Source: Xiphias gladius
Lineage: Eukaryota; Chordata; Actinopteri; Istiophoriformes; Xiphiidae
Assembly (NCBI RefSeq): GCF_016859285.1
Contig: NC_053417.1
Coordinates: 15,624,706 to 15,688,705, forward strand
DNA length: 64,000 nucleotides
Direction: 5' to 3'
In this document: positions 10,642-22,155 of the stretch, piece by piece
Layout of the letters: each line of letters starts with the position of its first letter
How positions within the stretch are numbered: the stretch's first letter is position 1
Translations under genes and position numbers: made by a program
Notes under the pieces: generated by a model
What the model was told of the DNA's origin: nothing
The model's database searches: none
What the model saw: only the letters and a program-made list of their open reading frames with translations

Positions 10642-11581
10642 TTACTGCCACAGGTAGTAGCAATGTTGACACTGAAGAAATTAGAGTTTTCTTCGCCTCT
10701 ATTTTTCTCCTCTAAAGCAATAATTTATTGTGATGAAATTGATTCCAGATCTAGTTTAATTTAATTTAAATCAATAATAAACATCTTTATAATGAAGTAC
10801 AATAGCTCTAACATTATTTGTAAAAGAGAATTTACTTGCTGCATTTTTTTGATAAAACACCCCAATTGAGATGTTAAAGTGAAACCACTGATGTATTAGC
10901 TCACACTGAATAAGGCTATTGACAGTCTCTATTTTCTTCTGTATTGTCTTTTATTGCGAGTTAACTGATGTTTGCAGCTGCTACAATTCTCCAGAGGAGC
11001 GCTGATTGGCATGAGCAATGAGATATCATATGCAGCTTACAGAATATCTTGCATTACATTTTAAATTAACAGATATAAGTGGGTTCCTTCTGAGCTCATT
11101 GTAATTAATGCTAAGTTGACCTAAAATTAACTTAATGCATAATATGCATGTAATATCCTCACCAGTGCTCAGGGGAATGAAATCAATTGATCAAGTTAAG
11201 CTCTTTCTAACTCCATGTGAAGCTCTTATAGATAGCTCAGTTGTTGTTGTAATTACTAATCATTTGAATGTTCTCCTCCCTTTTAGTTTTTCTGCTTGTC
11301 TGATTTTACTGTTTTTCTTATTTTGTGAGGACTTTCATGCACTGTTAGTCCTTTTGATTGGTGTCATTCACGCTTTTGACTACCAAACAATTTTTACATC
11401 AAGAAAGTTGAAATGAAGTGCACCTGTTTGTGTGTGAGTGAGTGTGCCGATGCATATTTGGATGGTCTGTGTACAATTACACAAATATGTGTTTTGTTTC
11501 CGAGGTGCTACTAATCAAGCACTCAAATAGATACAAAGCACCTATTTGAATAATTGTTCACTCACTCACGCATGCACGCAT

Positions 11582-11582
<1 letters not shown>

Positions 11583-11622
<40 letters not shown>

Positions 11623-11624
11623 CA

Positions 11625-11692
<68 letters not shown>
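11583..11692. repeat. (CA)n microsatellite
   Basis: An almost pure CA tract of about 110 bp with one interruption near 11621-11630. The His/Thr and Cys/Val open frames across it are artefacts. Confidence 0.97.
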
Positions 11693-11694
<2 letters not shown>

Positions 11695-12853
11695 TCCATA
11701 CATTACACATTCTGACAGAGCTACACTGAAAAACATGCACACCGATCCAGTCCTTGCCTTTCCTCTCCTGCTCCACTCCAGGGAGCAGATGTTTGGGGAC
11801 AGCTTACAGCCTCAGCAAATTTGTGTGTACAAAGCAAACAGCAGCACTCAGCACTTCTGGCTGCAAAGGGAAATTTGCTCTGGGGGGGGGGGGGGCTTTG
11901 AGTCAATACAAGGTGTCATGAGGATGGGAAGAGAGTGAAAAAGATTCAGAAGGGGTGCACTCAGAGGTGAAACTGTGTCAAGGTTGTGAGGCTGTTGCTT
12001 AGGAAAATCCTCCCTTTTACTGAGACATCAGGTGTTGTGTGCCAGAGCAGTGCAGAACCGCTACGATATACAGTATCACCCTGTGGCATCATGCAGCATC
12101 AGTAAAATCACCCAAGGTGGCCCCACATCATATCTGATTCTCCATGACCTTTTCTGTACAGTTCTGTCTACTCACTAGTTTGGATTGCCCTTTATAAAGT
12201 TGCAGACAAGCACAAGTGAAGGGGAAAAAAGAGAAAACAATCCAATGAGCCTTTACAGAGTTACTGCATCTGAGACATCAGCTATAACCTAGGACCAGCT
12301 ATGCTAATGATGCCATTGATATAATCTACTGGTTTAATGACACTGGTCCTGTAATGGTATGCTGCCAATGCTCTCTGCATCATAAAGAAAAACTGTAATA
12401 TTACCTTTAATAAAATTATCAATGGCAATGTCCTTGTCTAGCTGACAAGACATCTCATGAAATTAATAATAATTCATATTATTATTATTATTTTTAATAT
12501 TCTAAAGACATAAATAAATACATGTTTTTGGTCCTTTCTCCCTTCCAAAATGTTTGCAGTGCAGCTTTACCTCATACGGTTGGCAAGATGCTGCACAGTC
12601 TTTTGTAAATAGGCTAAAACGTACACATACACTTTTATGTCCAAAAATTTGTGCAAGAACGTGCATTTTGACCTCTCATCGGTGTTTTATATTTCCCAAA
12701 CAAACCATCATAAATGAGCCCTCCGATGCTTATTTGTCTGAACGAAGGTTGCCCCCTCCTCCTCTCCCCTTGGGGTGAGGTTGCCATAGTGACAGATTCA
12801 TAGCCATATGGAGGGAAAGGAGAAGGGGAGCTGGATGAAGGGGTGGGGCTGCA

Positions 12854-12872
12854 GGGGGGGGGGGGGGGGGGG
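12854..12872. repeat. Long G homopolymer
   Basis: About nineteen consecutive G on the + strand, within a G-rich stretch from about 12770. It could form quadruplex-like structure and is prone to sequencing length error. Confidence 0.9.
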
Positions 12873-13619
12873 CAAAGGAAAAGGGGATGGGTAGAGGTTT
12901 GAGGACGTTGGCGCTCTGTCTTTCAAATTTGTCTTTGTGTTTCATCTGTCAATCAGCCATCCGTGTCAGTCTCTGCTCAGTGAGGGAACAGTTCATGAAC
13001 TTTTCTCAATCAAGTCTCTGTCAGGTGCCATCTTGGCTGTATTTCATGAGGGAAAGGATTGATTCTCCTGCTGGCTTCACAGCCCACAAAACATGGTATG
13101 TGCAGAGGCACCATCGGCAAATAATTCAGTGGAAATGTAAATTCATTTGGAAAGCTGCGTTCATATTTTGCAATCTCAGGCCATTTAGCTGTTTACACTA
13201 ATGACCAATCAAAATGAGAAAAACAAGCATACAGATGTTTTTGCTCCTCACTAATTAGATTCAGATGATGTAATCAACCTTTCAGCCAACCTGAGGACAG
13301 CTTGACAATGGACAGGGAGAAAGGGAGAGAGGGAATGGGTGAGAGAGCGAGAGGAGGGGGGTGAGGGATGAATCAGCGACCAAGACTGGCCTTGCTGCTA
13401 TAAAAACACATTTTTTCATCAGCCATTTTATGCAAAAGGGGAAGCCCAGGTGCTCAATCAAACCTCACGCCTACTGTTTTATTTTTCATCTTCACCCCTC
13501 CCAGTGCTTCTCCGCACAAACCTTCTGTGTGCTTTCCCTCTACCTTCACACCATTCTTCTCCTCCTCTTCCCTCTCTCCACGTCATTTGTCTTCCCTCCT
13601 GCCTCTCCGCTGCCTGCTC

Positions 13620-13960
13620 TCCAACTGATATGAGAGAGTGACCCGGCAGGCCCTCAGGGGTCAAGTGATACAAGGTCATTGGCAGGTCATCTCTGCTGAC
13701 TGGTTGACCTCTAAAAGGACATCCGGAAGAAGCCAATCAGGTCTTGCTCCTTCCCCCCTAAGGCGGATCCCCCCTCCCCAGCTCATCAGCAGCCTGTGTC
13801 ACATGACCAGGGTGAGGCATCTGACGGAGGATGATTAATGACGCTTTTAGTACCTGTTTAGAATGAAGCTGTCCACACCGCACTGTAATTACCCACTCCC
13901 AGGCGGCAGCTGCCCAACATAATTGCTTTTTGTTTGTTGACCTGGTTTATTGAGGAGAAA
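13620..13960. promoter_or_regulatory. Candidate retinoid- and HOX-responsive enhancer
   Basis: A compact repeat-free block 6.2 kb 3' of hoxc1a. It contains a perfect DR5 (13673-13689) and further receptor half-sites GGGTCA at 13658-13663, TGACCC at 13639-13644, TGACCT at 13705-13710 and TGACCT at 13938-13943. A PBX-HOX site TGATTAATGA lies at 13832-13841, CCAAT at 13733-13737, and a forkhead-like TGTTTGTTGAC near 13931. The density of matched motifs is far above the surrounding DNA. It is called from motifs only. Confidence 0.55.
13673..13689 (+). promoter_or_regulatory. Perfect DR5 retinoic acid response element
   Basis: AGGTCA TTGGC AGGTCA: two identical consensus half-sites spaced by five bases, the canonical RAR-RXR target. 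It lies 6.2 kb downstream of the hoxc1a stop codon, comparable to the position of the mammalian Hoxa1 3' DR5 element, which is a few kilobases downstream of its gene. Confidence 0.65.
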
Positions 13961-14423
13961 GATGGCTTTGGCTGGGGAAGATGGTGCTATGTACAATATA
14001 CAGAGGTGAGGATGTATGTATGTTAAAAATTTGGGTGACAGTGTGTGTTTGAGATCAGTGTAAGCCACAAAAATGTGAGTGAGAAGTTCTGTGTGTTAGC
14101 TTTGTGTGCATATACAAGTGACACAAGAGAGAAAGGTACATCAAATTATAGTATATTGCGTATGCATATCTTAAAACCAAATGAAAGTAGATATGTAGAC
14201 AGGGTATGCGGCTACAAGATGTCAGTCGGGAAGCGAGACATGCAACCCTCCCACATAAGGTCAGAGAAAGCCACAGTCTTCTTGTGCAAGATTGCTTCAT
14301 ACCACTGAAAATACGCAAGTATTCAGCATGCACAGTTATGGAGGGGTTAGTTCTGTTGTGCATAATTTATGTCAACATTTCAAAAGCCACTCTGCACTGT
14401 GTTGCTCTGAAAATTCAAAACTA

Positions 14424-14437
14424 AGTTCAGAAGGTCA
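14424..14437 (+). promoter_or_regulatory. Perfect DR2 retinoid response element
   Basis: AGTTCA GA AGGTCA matches RGKTCA N2 RGKTCA exactly. It lies 735 bp 3' of the DR5 at 13689. DR2 elements are bound by RAR-RXR and occur 3' of Hoxb1. Called from motif match only. Confidence 0.5.
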
Positions 14438-17400
14438 ATGGAAGAGATCCCCCCTCCCCCTCCTTCTTTGGCTACATCCCTAAGGCAAATATGAAAATTT
14501 CAGTACCTGCGGCGCAGTGCCACGAGGACAGTGACAATGAAACCCAGATAAACAGCCCCTCATTTGACCTATGGAGAGCATAAATTTACTGCCCATAAAT
14601 CCTTGAGTGTTTCAGCTCCGTTTGGCACATTTGCCGTGCCTCTCTACCCAGACAGAGAGAGGCCAGTGTCGGGTATCAGTGCTGCTGTATGAGCAGCTTT
14701 CATCCTGCTCCTAGTTCTCACATAACTCAGTCCTGGAGCCTTTATCACCGGCTCATAAATAACTAGGCTATCGCCTGATAATGTCCGCTTAATGCTTAGT
14801 CAATAAAGCCCACAGTAAGAGGGGCCTTTTTTAGCCTCTCTCCTGTACATAAATATAAACAGTGCAGTAGATTGATGTGATGGGCAGGCTGTTTCTACAC
14901 TGGGACAAAAAAAGGCAGCATGTGGGCTCAGGAGCTGAAGGTAGGCTGTGGGGCTGCAGGTGTTTAGAGGAGATAGTGGGCTGTAATGAGGGGGCTGCAA
15001 GAGAAGGGCTGAGTGGATAGCCTTGACTGATCACCTGTGAAAGGCAAACACACACATATACACACAAATGATAGCGCACAGACACTAACGCACAAAGGTA
15101 CATAAGCACGTAGTCACACTCATTCACACACCCACACACACACACTAATGCCATCATTAGTTAACCCATTGGTGTCGATGCCTGGTACACAAAAGCTCAT
15201 CCTCCCTATTTGAAGGGCATTAGAGCATTATGATAAAGAGACTCCCCAATGAACTGCTTTTATAAGTTGTTCTTGATAAGCATCTTTTCTTAATCTATCT
15301 ACACATATGCAAGAACAACCATACACTGCTGCCACAGAATTATATCCAGGGATGTAAGTTTTATTGTTTTGGGCACATTGCCGGGACAGTTATCGACCAT
15401 TCGCACTTGTCATCAGACCATCCAATTTCAGTGTGGCGCCAGGGGCAGCTGTAGTCAGTGTGATGGCTGGAATGGGATCAGACTGAGCCCTGGGGAGACA
15501 GAAGAGACTGACAGGGATGTTGCCGGGTTGAACGAGGGGGCTGATTGTGATCCATGAGTTCGTCAGTGCAGCAGCACCTGGGCTGGGAGTAGCAGCTGGG
15601 AGCGAGGGGCAGGGTGACACAGAGTGGGTTCATAATAAGAGGGATGATCCAATCAGCTCATATTGACATACTTGGTAGGGTGCAGTTGGTGGTTTGGTTG
15701 TTAAATGAACGTTTACTCTACAAACATTTAGTCAGAACAGGCTCAGCCGCAAGATTGGGCAATTCACGAAACAGCACAGAAAACCCCGCTAAATTATTTG
15801 TTTTTTCAAATTGTGAAATCCTGAAGTCAACTGAATGTGGAATAGTTTTGGGATCAACTAGGGGATATTTTTCCTCTTTGGCTTGAGCTTTCATTATCAC
15901 CAAATAAACATAATGAAGCCATTGAAAGTGACCTTTGTTTGACTTTATTATGGCTAAACTTGCCAAAACCACTATGACTGATGTTTGCTCTCAGCTCAAC
16001 TGTGACTTCGAGGCACATTAACATTCAGCTAAATTCAAAGATGTCATGCAAGGCACGTGTCAACTACAAAGAAGTCTAGACTAAAAAATAAACAGAATAC
16101 ATTTAAAGTGACTCTCCTGAGACATTTCACTTTCACTCTTACTGCCACACTTTAACATTGTTCTGATGTTTGCAGAAAAAGAGACAGAACTGTATTCACA
16201 GAACATGATGTTGGCAAGTGAGCATTTCTCCCACATTTGTGAGAAAGTTTACCACAAAACAAAGCATGTGGGCCATAAAAGCCTCTGAGATCAATTCCAA
16301 AGCACAACAAAGAAGAGTCAGATAGTAGGACTGTCATTTTTAAGCAAGGGTGTGGCAGATGATGCAGGTCAATATACGGTGTTAACATATGAACTCTTAC
16401 AAGTTTCTTATGAGAACAAGACGAAAAGATATCACACTGCATATTTTATTTTAGAAATTAACATATGCTGAAAGATATCTTTAATTCATTGGAAAGCTGT
16501 CCTTCATAACCAAATACACAACAAAGCCAGACAACAAAAACAACAAGACCGCAGTACACTCTAGGAATCACTATGCAGGAAAAAATAATGAATTCATAAT
16601 TTATTCATAACATGTAAGGCCATGTAATACAAATTAATGACTGACTACCCAACCTTGAAGTTGCTGGAAGAACTATTTGCTCCCTATAGAGATGCTAGTT
16701 GCTCTTAGCGTAGCTACCTTCTTAATATGCTAGAGAGTTAGCAGCAGTGCAACAGCTATTTTTCAACAGAATGCAAAGAGACAGGATTATTAAAGATGAG
16801 TTTGTCTGACACTGGGTAAGTAATACAATAAATTATTTTATAAAATGTTTGGTGTACTTAAACACATTATTCCCAGCTTGTCTACAAAAGCATCACTGTC
16901 ATCTACTGCTCATACTGGACTTCATTTATCAATATTTGCTTCTGTGCACTGGAAGATTATGAAAAGCTATACCAAAACACTGAATGTGTTTGTGCAACGT
17001 TGTGCAAGCGTCACTACTGCTTAAGTTTCTTGTGATTTGTGGATTCTGTACAATTTGTGCAGTGTATTGCTAAATAAAGGTTCTGATTTGAGTGATTGAG
17101 TAAGTAGTGATTTAATTTCGAGCTCCCTGAGGACATGTTTGGACATGCAAACTCTGACTAAAGCCACAGAAACCTTTCAGGTGCAAGAAGGCAAAGCAGA
17201 ATTCAAACTACACATTCAAATATCTATACTACTATTTTACCTCAAATTTTCAAATTTAGATTTAAAAGATTGGGTTTAAAAAACACTGCAGAGTAAGCTG
17301 CAACCTAATGACTTGTGCTCCTTGCAATTACGATTTCCTCACAACCTCAGCCCACAGATTTCATCCCTGGCAGGTGCTTTACTGACATAGGAGGTGGATC

Positions 17401-17833
17401 CAAGTGTGAGGTGGCGCAGGGGCCAGATTTAGGAGGGAGCTGAGCGAGGAGGTTCCCACAAACTGGTGGAGGCACTGCTCTGCACACTGCAGCAAATGAA
17501 TCTCTTGGGTAATGGAGACAGACCTAATGCAAAATTAGGAGAGACATTAACTGGGGTATCAATAAATAAACCTCTAATTAGGAAAAAAGAAGCGGAGCAG
17601 AGCAGGGGCAGCAGCACAGGGGGAGAATATCAATGGCAGGCTCACATCTGTATGCAGGCTCAGCTCTCTGGTGAGGGGCTGGGCCTCATGGGGGCTTCAC
17701 CAATGGCACTGGCTCACCGATCCATTCCCAACCCGCCCTGGTGGAGAGTGTTCCCACTCTTTGACTGTGCAACCCAGCACATTCTCCCCCTCCCTCCAAG
17801 CCTCCCTCCAAGTGCAGCCGCCAGTTTCTCCAC

Positions 17834-17870
17834 CTTCTCTTCTCTTCTCTTCTCTTCTCTTCTCTTCTCC
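17834..17870. repeat. (CTTCT)n pentanucleotide microsatellite
   Basis: About seven TTCTC units in tandem within a pyrimidine-rich stretch. Confidence 0.95.
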
Positions 17871-18560
17871 AACTACCTTATCTGCACAGTGCCCTGAGTG
17901 TGCCGCTGTGCTCTGTGACTTCACCATGATTGATTGTGGTGTGGGTCCTCCACTCCCTCTGTGAGAGAGAAAATGGAGGAGGGAAAACAGGAGAGAGGGA
18001 GAGAGGGGAATGGGAAAAGCACAGAAGCCTGGAGAGAGAGCCTATGATGGGTAAAATGAAATAGAGGGAGTATTTGTGTATGTGCATGTATGTGTCTCCA
18101 TCTGTTGGTATGCATACAATAGAGTATGCTCATGTACAATGTGTTCATGTTGGTAGGAATGAAGATAAACTACAGTCTGTGTGTGCCGACTCAGGGCATG
18201 CACAGACTGTATCCAGTAATAATGTGTCAGGATTAGTTGGATGTCTGGCCAGCAGGGGGATGTGGAGATGCAACCTAGGTGTTGTTGGAGGCTGTGGGTG
18301 GAGGGGTACGTGGCGCTGACCGCTCCCTGTCTCTCCCCCTCTGTTCCCTGGAGGGTAATAAAGACTGATGACACTGATGCTGTGCCATCCGGCTCCACAG
18401 TCTCCACTGCACAACCATTTGCGCCATCATTTATCCCGCTCCCCCCCTCCCCGCTCTAATTCTGCTTTAATAACCGGCAGCTCCATTCATCAGTGTATTG
18501 ACGGGCATGACAGGCGGTGCGGCACACACTAACTCCCTGCCCTTTACTCGCTCACAGCTG

Positions 18561-18577
18561 GGGTCAGTGCGAGGTCA
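18561..18577 (+). promoter_or_regulatory. Perfect DR5 retinoic acid response element
   Basis: GGGTCA GTGCG AGGTCA matches RGKTCA N5 RGKTCA on the + strand. It is followed by TCAATAATCA at 18583-18592, a homeodomain/PBX-like word, and preceded by a TGACAG MEIS core near 18509. It lies 11.1 kb 3' of the hoxc1a stop. Confidence 0.6.
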
Positions 18578-20012
18578 CACAGTCAATAATCACAACACAC
18601 CTCACTGTCACCTTGGAGCGACTGCATGCCCTGCATATCTATCCTAACGCATGCCCAAGCTCCTCATTGACTTTACTGTTTAGTACCCAGCACCGTGCAC
18701 ATTTGTTACGGTCTCAGACGCTATGGGCAGAGTTAGAGAAGCACCGCAGGAACATGCAGAGCAGAGGAAGTGTTGATGTTACCCCACTGGTGATCCAAAT
18801 ATGTGAATGTGGACTCAGAGGACACTGGTCCATTAAACTGAGTTGGATTATTCCAGTTCCGCAATGTCAAAAAGATTTACCACATGACCCCCAAAGTATG
18901 CATTATTTAAACTCAGTAAGAGTAAGTCTGTCATACACAACATCATAGTTCCACTTTGCTCTCACCACTTGTGTTTTGAAGGGGAAGGCATGGGGGGGGG
19001 GGGTTACAGTCATTTGTTACAGGTACAGCCTCTCCCTCTCTCTCCTTGGGCACTCACCTCTTCATATGCAAAACATGTCCTGCTGTCCTCTGACTCCAGC
19101 ACAGTTTGCTGCTGTAACACATTTTTTCTTCATTTCAGCTTGACAGTGACATTTATGTTCATTTGCTCTGTGCAATTGTGAGGCATCTGGAGAGGCTGTT
19201 TCCCATTTTTTTTCTCCCTCCTCACCTCTTTCATTTTTTTCTCTCATGACAATAATATTAATGCAGATTTGCATGCCACAGTGACTAAGCCCTTGATGAA
19301 CAGTGGGATTTTTGGGAACACAGAGAGGAAAAACACCTCTGTAATTATACATGGCAAGAAGACTGAGGAGTGCAATGGAGTCTACTGTTTTTAGATAGAT
19401 TACAGTGTGAGTGGTAACTGAGAACATAGCCAAGATCAGTGACACTGGGAACCTGCACTAATCCATGAATCTTGTGATGCTGCTGAGTATGGTGGTGCTG
19501 GGAGTTGTGGTACACTGGGGAGTTGAACATGCTGCATACTGCGTTGGGCCAGGTGGCACCCGCCTTTCTTCCTCCTCCATGGTCACATGATTTATCCCGG
19601 GGCTCTTGTACATTCCCTTTCCTGACCCCTTCTACTCACAAACACAGACACTCAAGCATAACAGAGGGACAAGCAAGAGGCCCTGTGGGGCACACATGAA
19701 GATAACGAAGAAGTAAGCAAAAGCATTTCATATTGACTGTGAAACACATACTGTGCCCTCAAACACACACATATTTACACACACCTCCCCACCCCCACAT
19801 CCGCCTTGTTTCACCTCTCCTGGCCAGGCAGCAGCAGCCAGAGGTGTGGGTGCTGAGGGCTCTAATCTGCAGTGCAGGTCCCATCAGCAAGGATCATTGA
19901 GCTAATTAATAATGTGGCACAGAGAGGGATGGCAGTCATTAAGGAGCCACGGCTGTGTGTACTGAGATGCTGTGGGCTTCTGCATGGGAGTTTGCGTGTG
20001 TGTGCGTGTGTT

Positions 20013-20014
<2 letters not shown>

Positions 20015-20076
<62 letters not shown>
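20015..20076. repeat. (GT)n microsatellite
   Basis: About 31 uninterrupted GT units, preceded by an imperfect GT-rich lead-in from about 19993. Confidence 0.97.
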
Positions 20077-20078
<2 letters not shown>

Positions 20079-21414
20079 GTGTTGAGCGGATAGAGGGGTG
20101 GGAAGGTGTAGGGAGGGGGCACTGCAGACACAGGGACTCACTCTGGCATGCAACCCTTGGATTCATAATTCAAAGAGGCCAAGCAAACTTGAAAGCACAC
20201 CATTATACAACCAGACACACATGCACATATGCAGCTGAGCAGGATTTCCCTTCCTCTTTGTTTCAGTAAGGACAGCTCTGTGTGTTACTCCAGTTAGACC
20301 ACACTGTAACTCAGACACAACCAGAGCGGCACAGTGCTCCACGGTGCTCTGTATAAAACACTCTTCTGCACCAGCAGAACCTATCATTTCCAGTCTGCAG
20401 CCATATGTTAGCAGGCGCTGTATAAATCGCCAATATTTACTATAGGCTAGGGGACCAGAAGGCTAAGAGCACTTAGTTGTGTGAGGCAGCCCAATAGCTC
20501 AGTCTGGGCTAATGAAAGGAAACAACAGGAGCAATTAGCAGTGTAAACAAACAGCTCGCTGAGGCCCCAGTCTCCAGCTTCCCCCCTGACAGCAAAGGGA
20601 CTGGCAGCCTGGAGTAGGAGGTAATTGGGGGAGCTAGGAGCCGAGACAAAATCAATGGCAACGCATGCACAGACACAGCACGATTACTCACCACCCCGCA
20701 TTGCAGCCCCGGGGACTCAAAAACACCAAGGTATTGTAGCAGGTTTGACCCTGCCGAGCTTACACTCACCTCAGGAAATGCTGCTTGACTGTACCTCAGC
20801 GGTGTTCAAATGTGCACACACTCATAGAGCCACATTAACATTAATTTTAGCACATGGACAAAAAGACACAGAGACAGACACACAAGCACTCACACTGACA
20901 GCTGACAGGACACAGTGTACAAGCATCGCACTTTCACCACTGGCCATACAGGGGCCTAACGACCTTCCTCCCAGTCTAATTGATGTCATCTCGGTGCCAT
21001 TTATGTGTCTGCCTGTACACTAATGTCTCCTGCTCACTCACTCATTGGGAAGCATCAGCGTCTACAGTGCGACCATGTGGCTGCGGCCTGCAGACAGCCT
21101 AGCAGAAGCTACGGCCATGTATGTCTCCTTCCTCTTCCTGAGTGGAGCCACAGGGCAGAGGGGCATCACTAATGCAGGAGGCTGGCTAGGACTTCCACTC
21201 TGCAGGGCACATTCTGCTGCAGGCATGGGGCTTCTGCTGTCTGAGTGCTGGCCAAGACAATAATCAGCAAGAGAGACTTTCCTGCAGAGTTTTACAAAAG
21301 TCTCCCATTCATCCATTATGGGATGTTCTTCCAAGAACAGGTTTTGTCTAAATCAGGACTTGTTGGTAGTTATCTTGGGCAGCGAGATGGCATAATGAGT
21401 ACCAAGAGCAAAGC

Positions 21415-21835
21415 AGTGGTATGTACAAGTACACATACATACCCAAATGTAAGAAATGTTCTAGTAGAAGTGAATTACCTGCATTCAAAATTCTCCAAGT
21501 AAAAGTACACACGTGTCCTTATAGGGCTATATTTCTTTATATTTCTGTGTATTTTATTACTGAATTATTACTCATGATGGATGAACATATAAGTAGAATT
21601 TAGATGTTGTAGTTCACGGAGGATCTAATATTAATAGTTTCATATAATTAGGGGGAGTTTATTCTATAATATGGTATCATATTTTACAATACTTTCATAG
21701 GTTTTTATGCAAAGTCTGAATCTGCAAAGTTACAAGTACTCACAGCTGTCAGATAAATGTAGTGCAATACAATTTAAAGTAGCATAAAAAGGTTAGCAAA
21801 GTATAAAGACCTCAAAATTGTGCAAGAAGAGCAGA
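21415..21835. repeat. Teleost interspersed repeat, AGTAAAAGTAC type
   Basis: Words such as CAAGTACACATACATACC, CCAAGTAAAAGTACACA, GCTGTCAGATAAATGTAGTG, AAAGTAGCATAAAA and AGTATAAAGACCTCAAAATTG match, from memory, a very common teleost interspersed element built of AGTAAAAGTAC motifs. The copy is diverged and has no coding potential. The family name is not assigned. Confidence 0.5.
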
Positions 21836-21859
21836 GCCGAAATGATGTACGTCGTCAGA

Positions 21860-22155
21860 AGAATAATTGGCAGCTATTTTGATAATCAATTAATTGTTTA
21901 CTTCTTCAAGCCAAACTGCCAAGCATTTCCTTGTTCCAGCTTCTCAGTTGTGAGCATTTTCTTCTTTTCTCTGGTTTATATGCCAGTAATTGAGAATGTA
22001 ATATCTTTAGGTTTTGGATTTTTGGTTCAACAAAACAAGCAATTTGAAGACATCACCTTAGACTTTAGGAAATTGTGATGGACATCTTTTTTTTTACCCT
22101 TTTCCAACATTTTATAGACCAAACAATTAATTGATTTACTGAGAAAATAATCTCT
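21860..22155 (+). repeat. Teleost interspersed repeat, ATTGGCAGCTATTTTGATAAT type
   Basis: The copy begins AATTGGCAGCTATTTTGATA and continues through CAAACTGCCAAGCATTTCC, TTTGAAGACATCACCTTAG, GAAATTGTGATGGACATCTT and TTTATAGACCAAACAATTAA, ending GAGAAAATAATCTC. This order matches, from memory, a short non-coding element abundant in percomorph fish genomes. A second copy in reverse orientation lies in cbx5 intron (about 48417-48705). Confidence 0.6.

Larger units (their letters stand above)
9331..13600. other. Gene-free AT-rich stretch
   Basis: No coding exon is supportable. The stretch holds the 49-bp-arm hairpin at 10538-10641, a (CA)n tract at 11583-11692, and G-runs at 11882-11894 and about 12854-12872. 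The words TTTTGGGTGAACTATCACTT at about 10326-10345 resemble the terminus of common teleost interspersed repeats. The rest is AT-rich DNA. Confidence 0.6.

Noticed and set aside
11546..11938. Long open frames across CA/GT tracts here and at 20 kb, 24.4 kb, 28.3 kb and 32.9 kb
   Set aside because: They encode only His-Thr or Cys-Val repeats of microsatellites on either strand.
18517..18948. 143-codon open frame over the DR5 region
   Set aside because: No homology recognised and codon usage looks random; chance open frame.
20486..20512. tRNA-like words (CCCAATAGCTCAGTCTGG)
   Set aside because: No acceptor stem, anticodon arm or T-loop sequence can be completed around it.
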